This document shows, in pieces, positions 58,193 through 64,000 of a stretch of DNA of 64,000 bases. The notes under the pieces are model-generated. The model saw nothing but the letters and a program-made list of their open reading frames with translations, had not been told where the DNA came from and did not search any database. Every line of letters begins with the position of its first letter. Position 1 is the first letter of the stretch. The DNA comes from Neoechinorhynchus agilis (taxonomy: Eukaryota; Acanthocephala): the NCBI GenBank assembly GCA_051530055.1, contig CM121341.1, positions 12,400,001-12,464,000 of the forward strand. The letters run 5' to 3'. Position numbers and translations under genes: made by a program.

Positions 58193-60783
58193 TCAAGCCG
58201 AGAACATGATGCAACAGTTTCCACCTCCAAAGCCGAAGGCATTCTTTATGGCGATAAGGTCGTTGCTTCCTGGTACTTGTACGACTTCATTGTGACCCAG
58301 AATATTTGTCTCAGAGCTGCAGGGCGAGCCATTTTTTAAATTTGTTGTACCGATAATCATTCGTTGCTTCAACATTCTACCTGCCATATCCATGCGTCTG
58401 ATTTGAAAAGGAACGAAAACATATTTGAAATTCAAATGAAGAAATTGAACTCTTTTAAATTGTCTAAAAGCATCTTATATTGATTTAGATTTTTGCCGAA
58501 AGCAATATATTAACACATTTGGGACATTGTTCTGTCATGCAGATAAAATTCGCGATTGCGAGAGAGATGCATCTCTTCCAAGGATTTATGTGAATCAACT
58601 ATATTTTCGCTTGATTAATATGGATTCTATGGTCAGGAACGCAAACAAAAAATAAATTTTAAGAGCAGAAGGGGTAGGATACTCAGATGCTTTATTTCTA
58701 TTCAATGGAGAGTGTTATTTAGGCCTTCACTCGGATAAACTGACGATGAACCTGACGAGGTTCAAAACCTATTTAATAAAAAATTATTTACTGGGTGAAG
58801 ACCTAAACAATAATTCTAATCATATAACCCGGTACCTCATTTAAGTCACCATTTCATTTAAAATAGCGTGAATTATAAGGATCACTCCGGTTCCAGCTTC
58901 CCTTCAAAGTGTCAAAGATTTGAGCTTATCGCTTTTATCTAGTAACTATAAAAAACAAGATAAAACTTTTCTGATTGGTACAAAATGATGAAAGAGATGT
59001 GCTAAAGGGTACCATGGATGAACCACCTCTATTGGTCAAATGCGATCAATTTTTAATTATAATTGCTCCTCTTAGGTTAGTGTATTTAGTAATTAAAAAA
59101 ATTACATAATTTTGCTTCTTAATATATTTTCCGTCACAGCTTCAATCTTTCTTAGTTTTTCAACGTCTCATTTCTGTAGACTTAACATTGGAGCTATCTT
59201 CCAGTTGTCAAATGAAAATAAAAGCTACGAGAGACTTTTAATAGATCAACAAGGATGCAATATTTTAGCAAAACTATCTTTCCAGATTACTGTCTAAACT
59301 TTATCTATAATAATTCGATGAGTTTAATGAACAATTAAGTGTTCAACATTGAACCTTCTCATTACAGAATTCGCGTCTTGCATGCAACTTTAGAAACATC
59401 GAAGGATAAAACCTATAAAAAATTTAATGCGAATTGGAACAAAAAATAGGTTTACGAGAACTTCACGACGGTTGCAATTGATTCAATAAGTTTATAACTG
59501 GATAAAGCGAGAAAATTCGAATTTTGGAAATCGACGTCTATCAACTGAATCTGAAATACAAAAAATAGGAAATGGAACGCATTATCGCCGAACAAAGAAT
59601 CTTCTCTATTTGTCATGATTTACGTTAATCCAGTGCCCCAAAGAGAAATCGGTCCACAAAATCTGACTAAAGTTTGATTATTATCGTATTTCCGGCAAAG
59701 CAAAGCTACAGACGCCTGGAAGTGAATAATCGACAAGGCTAGCTCTATGGGTCCTGATGCTCCTAATGTGTGTCCAATCGCACCTTTCATACTCGAGACA
59801 TACAAACTCTGACCTTGGAATACACTATCGATCGCTTTAATCTCGAAATGATCCCCTTTAATAGTGCCTGCTGCATGAGCATTACAATAATGAACCTGCA
59901 TATTTGGTTTAAGCGATGAGATAGCTAATCGAATAGCAGTAGATGCTGCATCTTGGTTTAAACTTGTTAAAGAAGCAGAATGCCCATTTGAAGAAACTCC
60001 ACATCCCATAACCTCGCCAATTGCTTTGGAAGCGGATTTTCGTTCTAGCACGATTGCACCTGCTCCTTCACTTAGGACAAATCCATCTCGGTCGGCAGAG
60101 AACGGACGAGCTAGACCGTATCGAGATAGTGCTCTCATTCGATCAAAACTCTCCAAGACTAACGGCACAACGCAGCTTTCAGTTCCAATACATAATGCTG
60201 CATCGCATTGATTGCTCATCAAAGAATCATACGCCAATCTAATCGCATCCAGTCCACTTGAACAAGCTGTACTTACAGTGTGAGATAATCCTCTTATATT
60301 ATAATAAAGTGGTTCAATACTGCATCTCCCTCCCACCTCCTTCAAGAGACAGAATTGACCATTTCTATATATATCACACAGAACAGCTGAAGGAGTATTG
60401 GCCAACAATGAAGAAAGACTGCGACTTGTTTTGTTTCCGCCCGATTGGAGTTTTAAGGTAGCAACTACACCAGGCATTCCATATCCCAAGAAACATCCTA
60501 TCCGGTGAGCTGGATATCTACCCAGTACTCCGGATTCCTCAATAGCCTGCGAAGAAGCTTGGTATGCAAACCCAGTCACCCTGTCGTACTTTGAATCAGA
60601 AGCTAATGAGGAACATATCATCACAGTGTCGCATTTTGATCTGTGATTGAACAGAGAAGAGCCCTTTACACTGTTTCCACTTTCGAAACATAAGAGTTTT
60701 TGAAAGCACTCTTCCAATGTGTTTCCCAGGGGGCATATTACTCCTAGTCCGGTTATACTAATCGAAGACAGTGAACGAACCAT
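58193..60783 (-). CDS. OXSM: Mitochondrial-type 3-oxoacyl-ACP synthase (KAS II)
   Basis: Model complement(join(58193..58397, 59714..60783)), 424 residues, with a 1.3-kb intron in phase. The start at 60783 follows a TTTCAG acceptor by 12 bases and gives MVRSLSSISITGLGVICPLG, the usual KAS beginning; the frame is open further up but those codons look like leader. Active-site residues are all visible: Cys in VSTACSSGLDAI, His in CNAHAAGTIKGDH, Lys and His in SSMKGAIGHTLGASG, and the C-terminal NAFGFGGGN loop encoded by exon 2. The enzyme condenses malonyl-ACP with acyl-ACP in mitochondrial fatty-acid synthesis, which supplies octanoate for lipoate. The targeting peptide is short. The sequence around the exon join is about ten residues longer than usual, so the acceptor may be slightly off. 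Confidence 0.82.
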
Positions 60784-62250
60784 TAGATAAAAATTCTGAA
60801 ATAAAAGTATTAAACAAGACGTTGAACATATATTATAAAGATGACCATTATCAAAATGTAAGAACGAAATTTGAGAGCTACACTTTTCAACATAGATAGC
60901 TTCGGTTAAGGATTGCATTCGGGTGGTGGGATATGTTATTGTTTAGGTCGCTTTTCGACACTCGAGGGAGATCGTTAAAGAATATATTTCTACCGACTGA
61001 ATCGGTAATTGTCAATTTAATCTAAAAAATTACAGAGGAATTCGTCACAACACACAAGTGTTCATTTTGACTCGGGACCGGAATCTAGAAATATTTAAAA
61101 AGATGGTATTTTTAATTCTATTAAATAAATTTGTTTTGAGAATATTTGCTGTTTTATTTTAAGTTCACTAAAATACAGATTGAAATGTGGCTTAGGTATG
61201 CGAAGGAGAAATAAAAAATCTAGGTGGATTTAAACAATGATGGGTTACTGCTTTAGTAAGAAATCGAGAATGGAATTGGTCAGAAATTTAAATTCTGTAA
61301 AAGTTATGAGGGTGAATAATGAATAAAATGAAATGCTCTCTACTTTAGTGGAGCGATAAAAAATAAAATACTAGATTCAAATCCATCGCTGCTTAAACGA
61401 ATGTCCAGGGTCTGAATTTAGCCTTACTTTAAACAAACTCGATTAAATCAGAAGAAATAAAACAATGCATTAAGATCCATAGTTGTTCAAAAGATTCTTC
61501 GGGGTAACAAAAAGTCGCCGGTTCATTGATGAAAAGTCTTAATTGAATCAGAAGAAATCGTTCACGCACTTAATTTAACATTAAAGTGGTGAGGCCAACA
61601 TGAAACAAAAACGCTTTTTTATCAATGAGAGGAAGGTATCGTTGCAATCCTAACGAGTAGAAATTGATCAAAGTTCATAACTGTTCAAAAGATTGCAGGC
61701 GCTCTTAATTTTGACTCGAAGTGGTGAGATGAACACTGAACAAAAGTTGCCGGTCAACTGATGATAAATCAAAGTCCCGAGTCGTCGTTTAAAGGATTGT
61801 TCAGGGCGTTGGTTTAATTCAAAGTTGCGATATCCAAAATCGTCTCATTATGCTCCGGAACCGAGAAAGTCCTTTTGCTATTTTTAATCGTATTGTTTCT
61901 AAGGTCAAAGTTGTGGCCTCGTCTAGGTTAAGAATGAATATTAAGATTAGTCGGCATTAATCTGTGCTCAGTTCAATGCCCAAAATTGACTTTCAATGAA
62001 CAAAAACATCGCAATCAAGAATCATTGAATAAAAACTAAGTTTCGATCACGACGTAACTATGAGTTCACGGCGTATTTCTTCTAAGGTCTTACGTAAGAA
62101 CAATGCCCTTAGCATTGAATAAAGGAAATATTGATTCCAAAGGACTAAAAAACTTGATTATTTCGAAGCTTGAAGTACTTTAGCATTTCAAAACTGCTGT
62201 CTATCACGAGTAAAATACTTTATTCAAAAATGGCTGCTTTTTGCTCGGAA
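60784..62250. other. Spacer with decayed internal repeats
   Basis: No gene is supported. From about 61370 to 61990 similar phrases return in loose order (TTCAAAAGATT, GCCGGT followed by ACTGATGA or TTGATGA, AATCAGAAGAAAT, AAGTGGTGAG), suggesting an old tandem repeat with a unit of roughly 100-200 bp, now heavily diverged. Confidence 0.4.
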
Positions 62251-63061
62251 TCATTGTGTCAAGAATTGATCCCTTACTTCTCCGTACATAATCGCGAGTG
62301 GTTGCCGTTTAGTCCGTCCATCAACGTCACTTGCGATGGAATTAGTACGAGTCCCATGGTAAGAAATCGCATTCCTGTCGAAGGTTGTGATTGTCGCTTG
62401 ACTTCCATCACTCGTCAAAGACTTCGTTGTCAGTTGAGCGATCCACTTTTCGACAAAGTCCTTTGGTCGCTCTTTAAATTCCTTAAACTGGGCGAGACTG
62501 GCGATTATATAGCCGGTCGCGCAAACTAGAATGCCGGCCACCGCAGCATCGCGTCCAGGTCCGAAATTGCAGTAGACAGCATCACCAAGTTTGGATGCAG
62601 CTGCATAGGAAATTAGAGTAATTAGAGATAATGACTGGAGTAGGAAAGCGATGAGTGAAAGGCTCCATGACCAAACGTATGCAAATATATGGCATTTTGG
62701 CCTTACGAGAGCAATTGTGGTGCTGACCATCAATGCTATTATCCACGAAATAGACCAAATGACGAACAAGGCTTGACAATCTCTCAAAGAAGGAAATATT
62801 GATGTCTTAAAGAAAAATCAAGATTTCCTTCGTTAACGTCCCTCGAGGAGATGGATTATAACATGCTACTAACTGTCCAAATAATCTACACTCTTTAAAC
62901 AGACCAACCCATCGACTACTGAAAAGACAATTGTAGGTGCCATTCTGGATGAGAGTGGATAGTAGGAAATTGTCACTCAGACATCCACCGATAAAAACGA
63001 AACCACCGAAAAGGCATATTGCATTTCCGAAAATAATAAAAGATGTCTTTCTCAAAGGCAT
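62251..63061 (-). CDS. Claudin/PMP22-superfamily four-pass membrane protein
   Basis: Model complement(join(62251..62782, 62838..63061)), 251 residues, with a 55-bp intron in phase. Four hydrophobic segments: SFIIFGNAICLFGGFVFIGG, ALFVIWSISWIIALMVSTTI, a long third one (SLSLIAFLLQSLSLITLIS) and AAVAGILVCATGYIIASL. The first extracellular loop carries W-x-GLF-x-x-C (RWVGLFKEC), a variant of the claudin W-GLW-C signature, and an NGT glycosylation site. The cytoplasmic tail is about 70 residues. Members build or regulate septate or tight junctions, or act as channel accessory subunits; which applies here is unknown. Confidence 0.7.
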
Positions 63062-63564
63062 ATAAGCGTACTCAGTGAGCAATGAGAACGGGTAACTGCG
63101 TTTTATGCCTCAAGAAGTGTCTGTCTAAAGGTCTTTTGACCTTGTGACCTATTGAAATGAAAATGGAAATTAGGCAAGGTATATGGGGACGCCTGCCGTT
63201 TATAGCGAATATTTACCGTGACAATTTCTTAGTCCGCCCGAAAATACGCACTATGGTATAAAAGGTGATTACAATTCAAATCTGGAATCCGTGCTACTTC
63301 CTGAGTTTGCCAATGTCATCATTTAAGTGATTATTTCAATTAAAACGACGTGTAAACGTTCACCGTGATGATTTTATTTTAATAACTCGTTGTTTAGAAT
63401 CAATACTTCAAGAATTAATAACTTGTTTTTATGCGCATAAACCATTTAACAGTAAAGTAAATCGCTCTCAGCAGATTTCCCAACAAATAAATTTGAGAAT
63501 TGTGCAAAGTCAACCTTTACATTTATTTATCTAGCATCCTTCCAAAAGTTGCGAAGCTTTAGAC
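63062..63564. other. Spacer upstream of the claudin-like gene
   Basis: AT-rich, probably containing the promoter of the claudin-like gene. No other feature is visible. Confidence 0.4.
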
Positions 63565-64000
63565 CAGTGGTTCCAAAACTTTTTGTCCTTTTCAGGTGAA
63601 AACTTTGTCATGGCCCCAAGGTTGAAAATCCACTAAACGCATAAATGAAAACTTTCATTTAAAACAAAATACAAATTTAATGACTTTTATTAACTTTAGG
63701 GGATATTATAAGATTTTTTATGTCCATATCAATTATCAGCAAACCGTAAATCCACACGAGCACCAATATCAGTCGGGTTCTTTTCTTTGTTATAAGGTTC
63801 ATGGCGGCTCTGAATCCATGATCCACCACATGTGAAAAAGGGAAAGGAATTGACAAAACGAGAATCTGAAATTAAAGAGTTATGAATTCTCGCTACCAGG
63901 GGTAAGCCCCAAACTGATTGTTTGCAACCATTGACGGGTAACTGCTCGCTGCCTGAATCTCCACACCGAAGATTAAGCGCCCCCACGAAATATTCATTTA
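63565..64000 (-). mobile_element. hAT-like DNA transposon, 3' end (runs out of window)
   Basis: The sequence CAGTGGTTCCAAAACTTTTT at 63565 is typical of the terminal inverted repeats of hAT (Charlie-type) transposons. Inside it a minus-strand frame from the window side to a stop at 63729 reads SWIQSRHEPYNKEKNPTDIG, ARVDLR, which resembles the C-terminal end of hAT transposases (N-R-L-x-I/RGDLRL pattern). The other end lies beyond the window, so completeness cannot be judged. Confidence 0.55.

Noticed and set aside
60258-60461. Plus-strand ORFs inside the 3-oxoacyl-ACP synthase gene
   Set aside because: Antisense shadows of a clearly conserved enzyme frame.
62170-62529. Plus-strand 119-codon ORF opposite the claudin-like tail
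   Set aside because: Antisense to a four-pass protein with coherent exon phases; no motif of its own.

Overview
The window looks like a piece of nuclear genome from a compact, AT-rich bilaterian animal. The gene set is metazoan: a cys-loop ion-channel subunit, a neuroendocrine-type proprotein convertase, an ERG/FEV-type ETS factor, a claudin/PMP22-type four-pass protein and a CAPN15-type calpain. Most introns I could place are 36-62 bp, with a few of 0.3-1.3 kb. I cannot name the species. All gene models were joined by eye from reading frames, GT/AG sites and phase; none has transcript support.

Layout. 0-9 kb: two ribosome-biogenesis genes on the plus strand (NOM1-like, cut by the window edge, and RPF2), a small unknown ORF, an MSP-domain gene on the minus strand, a perfect 37-bp hairpin, a multi-pass membrane protein and a FEV/ERG-like ETS gene. 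10-16 kb: a nicotinic-receptor-like subunit and a PC2-like convertase, both minus strand. 16.2-17.1 kb: an inverted pair of Penelope-like (GIY-YIG) fragments. 17.2-46.1 kb: about 24.7 kb of a 121/126-bp tandem satellite (roughly 200 units), interrupted by one whole-looking 4.2-kb Ty3/Gypsy element whose two 134-bp LTRs are identical. 46-48 kb: spacer with tRNA-derived SINE copies. 48-54.4 kb: a SAAL1-like gene, then two divergently transcribed alpha-carbonic anhydrase genes whose last five exons and the introns between them are almost identical in inverted orientation. 54.8-63.1 kb: five minus-strand genes (a small unknown, a CAPN15-like calpain, a small unknown, mitochondrial-type 3-oxoacyl-ACP synthase, claudin/PMP22-like). 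The window ends inside a hAT-like DNA transposon.

How it fits together. The single-copy genes are housekeeping or neural/epithelial genes with no obvious shared pathway beyond the NOM1/RPF2 pair (40S and 60S assembly) and the carbonic anhydrase pair. The satellite is the dominant structure and could be a centromeric or heterochromatic block. The most unusual signals are the carbonic anhydrase inverted duplication with a sharply bounded near-identical tract, three snap-back hairpins with 9-10-nt loops, a SINE-related copy bounded by terminal inverted repeats, and an ORF that starts 13 nt after the 3-oxoacyl-ACP synthase stop codon.
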